64,000 nt of DNA, taken from NCBI GenBank assembly GCA_964007475.1, contig OZ023274.1:90419213-90483212 (forward strand), read 5' to 3'. The position numbers and the translations under genes were made by a program. Numbering within the stretch: position 1 is the stretch's first letter; each line of letters begins with the position of its first letter. The DNA comes from Hybos culiciformis (Eukaryota; Arthropoda; Insecta; Diptera; Hybotidae). Of this stretch, positions 14,500 through 25,071 are shown in pieces. Below the pieces are notes generated by a model. It searched no databases, was not told the DNA's origin, and was given only the letters and a program-made list of their open reading frames with translations.

Positions 14500-14840
14500 A
14501 ACAATTTTTTTTTTGAAATCCTAACCCTAGTTGGAGTCGGCGGGTTCTTACCATTTTTTTAAGTTTCTCGACACTTATTTTCATCGGAATTCATTTAAAC
14601 TTTAAAAAAAAATGTAAAAATACGAATTTTATTTGAATTTTTTAGACCTTTAAATAGTTGAGAGCTTGTAACTCTCAAACTCGACATCGCAGAACCTCAT
14701 TTTTTGGTCGATGTCAATGCGGACGAGATTCCGCATATTTCGGCATTCAAAGAATTAAACTCGATTGAGTAGTTCATTAGTAATAAGCGTTTTAGTGCCG
14801 GACGGACAGACGGACATTTAATAAAAAAATTTAATTAATA
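14500..14840. repeat. degenerate interspersed repeat (probable)
   Basis: Base composition becomes much less AT-rich than the surroundings, with segments such as GTTGGAGTCGGCGGGTTC and a GGACGGACAGACGGACA run near the right end. This is typical of an old dispersed repeat, but I cannot see ends, target duplications or a coding frame. A loosely similar stretch with CCGTTCGTCAGTCCG lies near 12630. Confidence 0.35.
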
Positions 14841-15347
14841 AGTTTGTTGTTGAAAATCTTAATTCAATTGGTATTAACACAATGCAAATTTTACTCAAAA
14901 AGTTCCAAATTAGTTATTGGAAATTGAGTACATTTATATAAATTTTATTGAATTTGTTAAAAGTTCACATTTTTAAAAAATATTTTGTGATTATGAAAAT
15001 TTTTTGTGCATAATGGTTATCTTTTTCATTAATTAGGTAACATCATAATATGCAAATTAAAATAAAAACTTCTAATATTTATATCACTTTTAAAGCATAT
15101 TGATATTGAGTACATTGTTTTTTCTTACTACGCTTTGATATTTAAATAAATGATACTCAGAACAGTAGTAATTTAATTTAGGTCATGTTTGAAAACATAA
15201 TTTTATATTATTTGACATAATTATGTTGTATAGTAGCTATTTCTTTTATTTTTCGAATATTTTTAAGTAAGATATATTATTCTATCTTGAAATTCTTTAA
15301 ATGTAATTTTTTTATTTGCTCGTTAGTTTAAAATTTACGTTCACGGT

Positions 15348-15907
15348 CAGTGGCGGTTCTAACGGGCGTCGCACATGGCGGTCGCCCAGGGGCCCCGCGA
15401 TAGAAGGAGCCCAATCGGGACAATGAGACTAAAAATTTTCCAAAAATTGTGACTACTATTGTATTCGCAATGCCATGAAAATATTTACTATCCGCGTTCG
15501 GCGTTAATCAAAAAATGTTAAAGAATTTCATATAATATATCAATTGATATGTAGAGGTTAATAATCATACGACAATGGGTCTGCCAGCGCGTATTAAGCA
15601 ACATAGTCCAAAAGTGCTTTACTTAACCCATTGCTTAAATCTGATAGGAAATTATTCAGCTGAAAGTTGTAATTCTATGTTATTTTTTATTCTTATTATT
15701 TGTTGATAATTTAGTTTATAGAAATAATATTTAAATTAAACTGTTTTTTTTTAAGATTTTTTATTAAATTTTAATTAATATTGCTTTTTTTTTAAATAAA
15801 TGTTAAAAATAAATCAAACGTATTTTTATTTATTCATATAATTAAGAGGTAGGAGACATATTTTTTTTTCACCGCCAAGGTCCCCGACACCGTTAAAACC
15901 ACCTCTG
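15348..15907. mobile_element. non-autonomous hAT transposon relic
   Basis: The element begins CAGTGGCGGTT and ends with an imperfect complement, AACCACCTCTG, the usual form of hAT termini. It is flanked by an 8-bp target duplication, TTCACGGT at 15340-15347 and TTCACGGA at 15908-15915, with one mismatch. Inside (about 15574-15690, plus strand) a frame reads GLPARIK, then P-K-x-L-Y, H-C-L-N-L-I-G and S-A-E-S-C-N-S. This resembles the A-R-I ... P ... Y ... H-x-L-N-L-V segment of hAT transposases, so about 560 bp remains from an internally deleted copy. It lies 430 bp beyond the 3' end of ADAT3. Confidence 0.85.
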
Positions 15908-16336
15908 TTCACGGATTAAAATTAATCTTTAACAAGAAAAATTAAACAAATTGTGATACCAAAATTGTGCGCTAATGAATGTGTAATAATTTGTATAGAA
16001 AAAATCACTTTATTTTGCAAGAAAGAAAAAATAATCAGATTAGTTTAATTTTTTGGCAATATAATTTTAGTTTATTTGAATTTACAATTTTACCTCATAT
16101 CGGGAGAAATATTCGTTAAAATTCTTAGATTATGATATTTTTATAACAAATATTCGTACCTACCATTTGGATATTCTATTAAATTTATAAATTATAAACT
16201 TTTAATTCTTTTTGTATTGAAATGTTTACTAGAATTTTTACTACATCAAAATTATTAAATAGTATTTTATATGTGTATATTTTGAATTTTGTATTATAAT
16301 TAAAAAACTAAAACCATTTTTAAACTAAGTTTATTG

Positions 16337-17539
16337 TTATTTGTTTTTATTTAAGAATTTACATTGGAAAACTTCAAAATGATGATTCAGTTCCTTTACT
16401 GTATGTAATTTTGCAATTGTCATTAAACTTCCAGTTTCGGTTGATTCATTGAAAAACGTCCTTCTGACTCGACTATGAATCAGGGCCATTGAGCACATTA
16501 AACAAGGTTCCTTTTGTAAATAAATATCATAACCAGTGCATAAATATGGTCCATATTTTTCCAAGTTATTCAAATCATTACTATCAGCTAATTCATCATT
16601 AATAATGTTATTTTTATTATTTTTTTCAATTACTTGAGCTCCTACTTTTATTGTTTTATAATTTTCTTTTATAAATTCATAGTTAATTCGGGATAAACCA
16701 CTATAATTTAGTTCCTGATTAGAAGATGCCAAAAATTCTATGTCATTGTACTGCCATGCCCCTCCATTTTGAGTGTGCGCAACCATATCTATTAACACCA
16801 TGACACAATGTTGAATTGGATTTGAATTTATTGAGCTCTCTGCAATAGCAACAATTGAATTAGATCTTGGATCTATGCATAATCCATAATTTCCGTTCGT
16901 TCGAGGCAAATCATACAATAATTTAAATATTTCTTCATGAAAATCCAACTCTTTAGGCTTAAAGTATTCATTATTATACAAAGTTTCCATATATTTGTTA
17001 GGATGATATTTACAAGGCCAATGTAATTTCATTTCATTATATTGCCACCTTAGCACGGTTGGCCTAGATGGTATTTTTATAATTTTCAAATTTTGTACCA
17101 AGTCATCTATTAGCTCTTTTTTTATTCCTTTGACACTCATATAAATTTTGATGAAATCAATGTGATTCTGATCAAGAGATTTATTTTGGATTGAGAGATA
17201 AGTTTGTTCTTTACTGAACTTTACTATTTCTAAAAATTGTGGGATTTGTTTATTGTGAACATTAAATTCTTCAAAAAAATTGCATATTTCTTTAACTGAA
17301 AATAATAAAACATCTGTCTTTCGTGCTCTTTTCAAGTGCTGAAACCTGTTTAATGGTAAACTACGACTCAAATCAACCAATGTTGATGACATTTTTTTAG
17401 GATCATTCAGGGTTCCAATATAAACATCTTCCAATTCGATTGAATTTGTGTACTCATCAGATAATATAGATTTTAATTCGAATTTAGTAATTTGTTTCTC
17501 TTCGATTGATAAACGTAATCGCTTACAGTCGGGTTCCAT
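16337..17539 (-). CDS. ADAT3: tRNA adenosine deaminase subunit 3 (ADAT3/Tad3)
   Basis: Single-exon gene, 400 residues from the ATG at 17539; the frame also extends to a TTG three codons upstream, which is not a likely start. The C-terminal half is a cytidine/deoxycytidylate-deaminase fold. H244-C245-V246 stands where the active subunit has H-A-E, and P-C-L-M-C supplies C346 and C349 as zinc ligands, followed by MALIHSRVRRTFF. In the family, ADAT3 pairs with ADAT2 and binds tRNA so that ADAT2 can convert A34 to inosine at the wobble position in several tRNAs. Val in place of the catalytic Glu is normal for this non-catalytic subunit. A YLCTGYDIYL segment before the zinc motif is also characteristic. 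The N-terminal half is less conserved. The gene is slightly longer than the human protein (about 350 residues). A possible 5' UTR intron acceptor (TTTTTAGG) lies about 20 bases upstream of the ATG. Confidence 0.95.
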   Translation of the reverse strand: MEPDCKRLRLSIEEKQITKFELKSILSDEYTNSIELEDVYIGTLNDPKKMSSTLVDLSRSLPLNRFQHLKRARKTDVLLFSVKEICNFFEEFNVHNKQIPQFLEIVKFSKEQTYLSIQNKSLDQNHIDFIKIYMSVKGIKKELIDDLVQNLKIIKIPSRPTVLRWQYNEMKLHWPCKYHPNKYMETLYNNEYFKPKELDFHEEIFKLLYDLPRTNGNYGLCIDPRSNSIVAIAESSINSNPIQHCVMVLIDMVAHTQNGGAWQYNDIEFLASSNQELNYSGLSRINYEFIKENYKTIKVGAQVIEKNNKNNIINDELADSNDLNNLEKYGPYLCTGYDIYLQKEPCLMCSMALIHSRVRRTFFNESTETGSLMTIAKLHTVKELNHHFEVFQCKFLNKNK

Positions 17540-18354
17540 TGCCAACAAATTGAAATAAAACCTAAAAATTAATATGAATTAAATAAAAATGTTTATAACT
17601 TTCCATTAACTTAGAAGTAAATTTTACAGGCGTTATGCCATATTCTCAAACTAACTTTTGAACGCAATCTAAGAAAGAAAAGAGAATAGGGGTGAATGTT
17701 AATTATATTAAAAAAAGAACATCTCACAATAAATATTTATGTATGAAGGACTGAAAAGCAAAAGTATTATGTAAAGATTGAAAAGTGTATAGTAAAAATC
17801 GACCATAAAATGTTAACATTGTTTTTATTGTTGAAAATAAATTTATTAAATTTGTTTTTAATATCCTGTTTTTCGTGGTTACATTATAATATTTTTAGAA
17901 TGGAAAGATAAAAGAGCTTTCAAAGTTAAATTCATACATATGTAAATTGTAATTATTATTTTATTTATTTATTTATTTTTTTCAATTCGTTTAATAAATG
18001 CTATTAACATCTATTAGTTTTATATCAATACGAATCGGTTAAAAATTACATTATAATAATTACATCACTGCACATAGGTATATATTAATAAACAAAGTGT
18101 TTAGTATGAATGTATGTACGTAGATATTCATTTTATTCTGTGAAGCTAAGAATAATAGATAACATGAATCCAAAATGACATAATATTTTAAAAAAATTAT
18201 CGGAGTAACAAAACTCAGTCGTTATTTGACATGACATCAATGTTTTAAAATTTTAAATCAATGACTAAAACCAGTATTAATTATAATTAATATTATCATT
18301 GAAAGATCTTTTTATTGTCTAATAATAGTTTAAGCTAAATATTTCAAATAAAGC
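17540..18354. other. intergenic DNA upstream of ADAT3
   Basis: AT-rich, with no coding frame. The part nearest 17540 should hold the ADAT3 promoter and 5' UTR. The right end borders a truncated LINE. Confidence 0.5.
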
Positions 18355-19235
18355 TAAGCAAAATCACGACCTTTCCAAAATTTCACAATGGGGTCTTCTC
18401 AACAGAGTTGAGTTCAACGCATCCAAAACCCAATGCTGCCTAATTTCTAGAAAACTGTCAACTTTTGATCCCCAATTTTCTTTTCAAGGCGAAAGTATTG
18501 GAAAATCTGGAAGCCTAGACATTTTAGGCTCGAAAATAACTTCCGATCTAAGTTGGAAGGATCATATTTTCGAAACGGCAAAAAACGCAGCGAAATGTCT
18601 TGGTTTTCTAAAAAGATGTAAACAATACTTTTCCCCCTCTGATCTTTTAAATATTTACAAATCCTACATACGGCCGAAATTAGAATATAATTCGCATATA
18701 TGGGCTGGTGCTCCTAAAACCCATCTTGAGTACCTGGACAAAGTTCAGAGAAGGGCTATTAGATTGATCAACGATCACCAAACCACCAGCTCTTTAACAT
18801 CACTCAATCACCGTCGCAATGTAGGTTCACTTTCAATTTTTTATAAATACCTTGTTGGAACGGATACGTGTTCCCTGGAAGTAAAGGCCCTACTTCCTCC
18901 ACTTCAAGTATTTTCACGCCAAACTCGTACCGCTTCAACGTCACATCCATATTTCGTCAAAATTCCCAAATGTGAGAGAACGAGCTTTGGAGATTCGTTT
19001 TCAGTTCGCACCTCGAGAATGTGGAATGCTCTCCCATTAAAATTGTTCCCGACAGCTGGCGCACGTTTGACTTACGACTTGTGCCGCTTTAAGAAAAGTG
19101 TACATGATTACCTACTAACTATCCCACTTTTAAATCCCGTCTAAACTTCCTTTCCATTATCAAATCCATGCTTCTTTAAGCATAAAAGGTATCCCACCTA
19201 GTGATTTGGTAACTTTAATAAAAAAAAAAAAAAAA
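18355..19235 (+). mobile_element. 5'-truncated non-LTR retrotransposon (jockey/CR1-like LINE), RT C-terminal part and tail
   Basis: From about 18362 to the stop at 19142-19144 one frame stays open without a start codon. It reads through the reverse-transcriptase thumb and C-terminal region: WGLLNRVEFNASKTQ, then LDILGSKITSDLSWKDHI, SYIRPKLEYNSHIWAGAP, LDKVQRRAIRLIND, then RTASTSHPYFVKIPKCER and SVRTSRMWNALP. These are standard C-terminal motifs of jockey/CR1-type LINEs. Endonuclease and catalytic RT motifs are absent, so the insertion is 5'-truncated. About 80 bases after the stop it ends in a long A-run, as expected for target-primed reverse transcription. The intact remaining frame suggests a fairly recent insertion. 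The tail is duplicated on the far side of the 2-kb element at 19301-21321. Confidence 0.9.
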
Positions 19236-20048
19236 AAAAAATAGACTCAAAATGGTCCTTTTTTATATTAATGCTTTGTTATATTAATGCTTTGTTACAC
19301 GGTGCGGTGTCTTAAGGTAAAGGGACATAACGTAAATTTACTTTATGTCCACATGAAAGCGACATAAAGTAAATTTATCTTATGTCTTTATTGAAAAGTG
19401 ACATAAAATAAATTTACTTTAAGTCGTTTTTGTTCTTTATTTTAAGTCCCTTTTATTTCAAACGAAAAGTGACATAACATAAATAAACTAACATTTTCCA
19501 AAAAATAAATTTTATTCGTTGCCATGCTATAAACCCTAACGAAAGAAGACCTAATAGGTTTTATTTCACATAAAGATGAGAAATAAAGCCTAATTCGTAG
19601 ATTTTTTAAATTAGGTTTAATTTCTCTTCTGAATGTGAAAACGGGAGACGGCTGCCGTAATTTTTTTGGAAAAGGTTAAATTACTTACTTGATTTCCATT
19701 TTTTCTAAATTATCAGAAGATATATTTTATTATAAAAAAGAATATTAAGAAAAAAACCACGTTTTAAAATATTGAAATTGCTTTAAATAATAAATCGATT
19801 AAAAATCACACAAAATAATCGGTATGTATTCTTCATATAAAAAAATATTTTTCTATTGTATAAAATCATACCCTAATTAACAATTGATAAACATTTTATA
19901 AGACAACGTTGCAGTAGCAATATTATGGATAAAAATATCAAATTGATGATAGACAAAAACCGTTTAAATGCTAGGAAAAGCTTCCCAAGTAACATTTTAG
20001 TCTCAGTTTTTTTGTTATACGTCCTAAATAACTTTATAATGGAATAAT

Positions 20049-20399
20049 AGTGGGTTCGGCCAAAGAAGGATCTTTTTCTGCCACTATTAGATCCTTACTA
20101 CGATACGGGAATATGCAGGGGTTGTGGAGAAGAACCCGAAACTACACCTCACGTGCTCTGCCAATGTCCAACGATTCGGACTAGGAGGGCAAGGATGTTG
20201 GGGGATTATTTTTTGCAGGACCTTGAGGACCTGCAAGGACATAAGCCAAGGGACTTAATTAGGTTTCTGAAAGGGGTGAGTTGGCTCGATGGGGAATTAT
20301 AGGCCCATCGGGTAGGGCAGTACAACGGGTAAATTACCTAGGTGCAAGGAGATCTAGGTATTTCCGACCCGCTACAACCTAACCTAACCTAACCTAAAA
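20049..20399 (+). mobile_element. LINE 3' fragment ending in telomere-like (CCTAA)n
   Basis: An open frame from about 20049 to the stop at 20299-20301 reads VRPKKDLFLPLLDPYYDTG, a zinc-knuckle-like CRGCGEEPETTPHVLCQC, then a helical tail ending KGVSWLDGEL. C-x2-C-x8-H-x4-C is a common C-terminal feature of non-LTR elements in the R1/jockey groups. After a 75-base 3' UTR the element ends not in poly(A) but in four CCTAA units (20376-20397). CCTAA is the complement of the arthropod telomere repeat TTAGG, so the element may prime on, or derive from, telomeric DNA. It sits inside the larger 2-kb transposon. Confidence 0.75.
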
Positions 20400-20612
20400 T
20401 ATGAAAACATGTACCACCACATACAAAAACATAGTATACAGAAAAAAAATCTGTTATACCAGCGACAATTCGGCTTAGTAAAGCCTTTTGAGTCTCTTAA
20501 GAGCCCCTTACATTACCATTTCTACCTTCTTATTCATCCAATTTAGTCTAGTAATTTTCGCCTTTTTTGGGTTTGTAAGTGCTTTTGCAACATTAACAAG
20601 TCATCTATTAGA

Positions 20613-21024
20613 ATGAATAATCATTCTAGTAATGACTTCGTAATCCCTTACAAAGATATTTTGTTTCTTGGGTTATTAAATAACCATGATGTAATTAATT
20701 TTAATGATGTTCCAGAACACATAGTGAATGCCTTTTTTATAGAAGGCACGTATAAAACTAGGCTCCTAGTTGCCACATTTGGTTTCACTAACGGGTTGTC
20801 AGTTGATCAAATTTTCAATCTCGTGAAGTGGAAGCCTTTGAAAAGGTACTGACAGAATTAAAATAATCCAACTATACGAAATGCTGCAGAATCCAAAGAA
20901 GTCCTATAAATATTATAGTTATAATGTCAGCAAAAATCTTTTGGTTTATACTAATGGTGACATAAGGTACTTTGATTGTAGAGAAAAAAATTCACATGTA
21001 CATAATTATAATAATCATAATTAA
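20613..21024 (+). pseudogene. decayed unknown reading frame inside the 2-kb element
   Basis: Three consecutive pieces look protein-like but lie in different frames. One is ATG 20613 to stop 20850-20852 (79 residues, balanced composition, unlike random AT translation). A second is a short acidic/leucine piece overlapping its end, to the stop near 20862. The third runs from about 20842 through an ATG at 20881 to the stop at 21022-21024, rich in Tyr and Lys. Composition and continuity suggest one former coding region broken by at least two frameshifts. I recognise no family. It could be a captured host gene fragment, an old transposon protein or a viral relic. Confidence 0.4.
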
Positions 21025-21321
21025 TTAAAGATTGTTTATCAAAATTAAAAGGAATTTCATTTTTTTTTATTCAAAATTTCTTCGTTGATTTTAGGCCTTT
21101 TCCAAAAGGATGTTGTTCAAAGATCTTTTTTTTTTTAAGTTTCGTACAATTTATTTTGTGTCCACGTGAAAGCGACATAAAGTAAATTTATCTTGCGTCC
21201 TTTTAATTCTTTACTTTATGTCACTTTTTAATAAAGACATAAGATAAATTTACTTTATGTCGCTTTCATGTGGACATAAAGTAAATTTACTTTATGTCCC
21301 TTTACCTTAAGACACCGCACC

Positions 21322-23748
21322 TTGTTACACCTAGTGATTTGGTAACTTTAATAAAAAAAAAAAAAAAAAAAAAATAGACTCAAAATGGTCCTTTTTTATA
21401 TTAATGTAACAAAGCATGTTTTAAAAAGATGCCAAGTCTAAGAAGTCCCAAAATTTATTTATTCATTTATCAAATTTTTTTATATAAATAAAATAAAAAA
21501 ATAGTACATAAAATCACGTGAATGAAAAATGTTTAAAATATTTAAAAAAAATAAAACGTAAAATAAAAAAAAAAAATATATTAAAAATGTATAAAGATGT
21601 GTTATTATTTAACCGGTTTAAATTAAATTATTGGAAAAGGAACCCCCACAATACAAAATTAGAAAAATGTACGCAATCATAGTATTACAGCGTTTTGTTT
21701 TCAAACAAAAATTCATTGACGCCAAAAATTTCGCCTCTTACGGTTAAGTCTTAATAAGAAATCCAATTCATATACCTTTCTCCTGTACTGTATGATAACA
21801 CTGTCAATGTGTTCAACAATAATTTAATATAGGTATTTTATTTTTATTTTTTTAAATATTACTTGTATATACCTATTATAATTAATGTTGACTACTATTT
21901 TGAAGAAGTTGTATGATGTATGAAAATTATTCTATATTAAACTTTATAAACGAAAATATTTTGGTCACGTGACCAAAAATATTCTTATACATATACCATT
22001 TTTATGTTCAAGAGTTGAGAGAATTATGCGTTGCCCTTATTTATGGTGCTTCACTTTTAAGTTATTTTTAATAATATAAAAAATATTTCTAAGTAATTAA
22101 TCATACGGCCGGTTATTCTATTCAAATTGTTCTTTGACTGCTGTTTCTTTTCAACAAAATTTAATTACTGCTCCTTTTATTGTGATCAAATGTGGACTAA
22201 CCCATTACTATCGAACTCCTAAATTCAATTAAATTACATCTTGATGAAAATTCAATGAATATACTTTTCTAGTTCCCTTTCAAATGGAAAGAATAGGATT
22301 TTAGTAAAAAAAACTTATTTCGCAAATCAGAAACTTTTCATGTTATAGGAGGTAATCTCAAAAGCTAGCCCTGGTCTCATTAACTGCATATTATTTTAAA
22401 TTAAAAATGAAAAAAACTGCAAAGAATTATTATACAAAGCTAAAATCATTTTATTATTTAAATATTTATTTTTCAAGTATATTATAATCAAAATAGATGT
22501 AACATTTTTATTTATTTTTTTTAATTTATTTTTTTTAATTTAATCTTATTTAATTCTGTATTTTCAAATACTATAAAAAAAAAATGCTTTTTATGAAAAT
22601 AAAATTAAAATAAGGATAAATTTATTTTTTTGTTTAAAAAAGAAATTTAATCTATAGCGTATTAGTGAATTTACAAAGTTGCGGCCACAAGTGAAAAACT
22701 TTAAATTTAAAAATACCAACATGTTTTTTATTTTAATCAAGAATTCTAATTTTTAATTAAGTTATAACTTTTAAAGCTTACACCGAAATCTACTATTAAC
22801 TAATTCAGAATAAAATTTACAATTTTTTCTCTGTTGAGATTCAATAAAATAAAAATTCATTGCTCAGGGAATAAATTTGATAAAATAACCTTTTAAAAAA
22901 TTAAAATAAATAATAAATTTCATTGAAATAATTGGGTAGTTGAAATAATATGTGGTTTAAAAGATTTTCTTCTTTTAATTACAGTTTATTTTTATAATTT
23001 CTAATTTTTGGTTCCGAAATATAAAGATAAATATTATTTGTAATGTCCAAGTCCCAAAAAAAAAATTATATATCTACCGTAAAAATTTTACCCAAAATAT
23101 CATTTTAACTGTTGTTGTTGAAGTAGTCATACATTTTCTAGATAAATGTTTCAGATTTAAAAAAATTCAAATTCCTATTATTGAGGAATTGATGTTTATA
23201 ACATTTTAAAAATTTTCAAAACATATTTTAATATAATTCAAGTTTATTTTTAATTTCATTATTAAAATTTTGGTATATTTCCAGAGTATATCAATAATTG
23301 TTTTTTATTCACAAATAAAAGAGGATACTTAGAAGAACTTCCACAGAAGAAAAATTAACTTAAATTTAAAGGTTAACAACAATTCGCAGTTTATAAAGAA
23401 CTTATTTTAATTAATATCTTAGCGAAAATAAAAATCAATATCGGTGTTCAATTCCATTAAATGGCATTATGACTTGATTTGACATCGATAACCAATAAAG
23501 CTTATCCTGAGAGCAACCCATTACATATATTTAATCAAAAGAAAAAACTAAAAATAAAAAAATTAATAAAAAAAACATATTCTCATTTCCTACGAATAAC
23601 AAGATTACTAACCTGTTCTTCAAATTTTTCTCTTCAAAATTTAATTCAAATGTAAACTTTTAAGTTTTCCTTAACAATAAAATTATATCCTTAATCAGAT
23701 TAAAAAAAACAAATTTCAATAAAATAGTTAATTCCTTTTTGGAATAAT
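21322..23748. other. intergenic DNA; starts with a second copy of the LINE tail
   Basis: Positions 21329-21406 repeat the LINE tail found at 19196-19274: ACCTAGTGATTTGGTAAC, an A-run, then ATAGACTCAAAATGGTCC. The remainder is AT-rich with no coding frame that I recognise. The right part lies downstream of VPS4 and should hold its 3' UTR. Confidence 0.6.
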
Positions 23749-25071
23749 TTAACCCTCTTGACCAAAATCATCTGTAAATGATTTTAATTTGGTTAGATCG
23801 GCGCTATTGACAGTTGGTTTGGTGCGTGACAATGATTTTATCATATCTCTCATAGTTACAGGTGGTTCGTACAGTTTCTCACCATCAACTTCCATCCAGG
23901 TCATTTCTACAGCGCCTTCATCACCTGGTGAGCACGGTACTAACAGATCATCCAATATAAGTTCTTTATTCAGAGGTGATGGACCACGAATTGTCTTAAA
24001 ATGTGTTGCTGATTGAACTTTACGTACTGGCTCCATTAAGGCATCACGTACCACAATTTGAATATCAGCTCCCGAATAACCTTCTGTTTTTTCAGACAAT
24101 TCTTTTAAATTTTCTTCACTTAATACATGCGCTGTATTACCCAAATGAATTTTAAACATAACTAATCGTGCGTGTGCTTCAGGCAACGGAATATAAATAC
24201 GTTTCTCAAAACGACGTCGAATAGCTGAATCCAATACCCATGGGATATTAGTTGCTCCCAACACTAAAATTCCATCGTTGTCATTACCAACACCTTGCAT
24301 TTGAACTAAAAATTCAGTTTTTATTCGTCGTACTGAATCATTTTCATTATCTGAACGAGCTGAGCACATTGAATCAACTTCATCAATGAATATAATACTC
24401 GGCTTATGTTGACGTGCCAGCTCAAATAAATTTTTAACCAATTTTTCTGATTCACCCAACCATTTTGACATTAAATCTGAACTGGACACAGAAAAAAATG
24501 TTGAATTATTTGCTTCGGTTGCAACAGCCTTTGCCAAATATGATTTACCAGTACCAGGTGGACCAAATAACAAAATTCCCTTCCACGGAATCCGTTTGCC
24601 TGTAAATAAATGTGGAAATTTAATTGGCAAAATAACTGCTTCCTTTAAGGCCTCTTTGGCAGCTTCTAAGCCAGCTACATCTGACCATTTCACTTTTGGT
24701 TTTTCAATAACAATAGCTCCCTCAAGCTTGGCTTGTAATTTCTTTTTTTCCGGATCTTCACCGTCCGAATCAGAATCACTTTTTTTATCATCTTTAGAAT
24801 CGTGATCACCTTCTTCTTTAATTGGTTTTTTTTTTTGACCCTTGCGTAAATATTCTTTTAGTTTTTCAGCTCGATCCAAATACTGGAGGCATTTCGCCCG
24901 GATGGAATCTTTAGCTTTATCACCTTGAGCTTCATATTTAATAGCATGCAAAAAATATTCAACAGCGTGCTCATACAATCTTAAAGCTTCAGCATAATTT
25001 TTATTGCGATCTTCTTCAGTCGCTTTAGTAACTAAATCAATAGCCTTTTGTAATGTTGTTCCAGCAGCCAT
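23749..25071 (-). CDS. Vps4: vacuolar protein sorting-associated protein 4 (VPS4)
   Basis: Single-exon gene of 440 residues, the usual length for the family, starting [14 protein letters not shown] at 25071. An N-terminal MIT domain (about 1-78) binds ESCRT-III tails. A charged Lys/Asp/Ser linker (79-110) follows, then one AAA+ ATPase domain with Walker A GPPGTGKS at 170-177 and Walker B IIFIDE ending at D230-E231. The second-region motif [20 protein letters not shown] carries the arginine fingers near 285-287, and a Vps4 C-terminal helix is visible at the end. VPS4 hexamers unfold and recycle ESCRT-III filaments in multivesicular body sorting, cytokinetic abscission and nuclear envelope repair. 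All catalytic residues are present. The gene is divergent from LSM10, with a foldback element between them. The identification is secure. Confidence 0.98.
   Translation of the reverse strand: MAAGTTLQKAIDLVTKATEEDRNKNYAEALRLYEHAVEYFLHAIKYEAQGDKAKDSIRAKCLQYLDRAEKLKEYLRKGQKKKPIKEEGDHDSKDDKKSDSDSDGEDPEKKKLQAKLEGAIVIEKPKVKWSDVAGLEAAKEALKEAVILPIKFPHLFTGKRIPWKGILLFGPPGTGKSYLAKAVATEANNSTFFSVSSSDLMSKWLGESEKLVKNLFELARQHKPSIIFIDEVDSMCSARSDNENDSVRRIKTEFLVQMQGVGNDNDGILVLGATNIPWVLDSAIRRRFEKRIYIPLPEAHARLVMFKIHLGNTAHVLSEENLKELSEKTEGYSGADIQIVVRDALMEPVRKVQSATHFKTIRGPSPLNKELILDDLLVPCSPGDEGAVEMTWMEVDGEKLYEPPVTMRDMIKSLSRTKPTVNSADLTKLKSFTDDFGQEG

Larger units (their letters stand above)
19301..21321. mobile_element. 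2-kb DNA transposon with long inverted repetitive ends (foldback-type)
   Basis: Begins GGTGCGGTGTCTTAAGG and ends with its exact complement, CCTTAAGACACCGCACC. It is flanked by a perfect 9-bp duplication, TTGTTACAC (19292-19300 and 21322-21330), as Mutator-like elements make. Both ends, about 150 bp each, are arrays of palindromic GACATAAAGTAAATTTA / TAAATTTACTTTATGTC units pointing both ways. The interior has no transposase: it carries a LINE 3' fragment (20049-20399), an unknown decayed frame (20613-21024) and unrecognised DNA. It is therefore a non-autonomous element that has acquired other sequences. Its first nine bases resemble those of the foldback elements at 26015 and 40264 (GGYGCRGTG). 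Confidence 0.85.

Noticed and set aside
17540..17548. Upstream TTG start for ADAT3
   Set aside because: TTG is not a usual start in animal nuclear genes; the ATG three codons later gives a normal N terminus.
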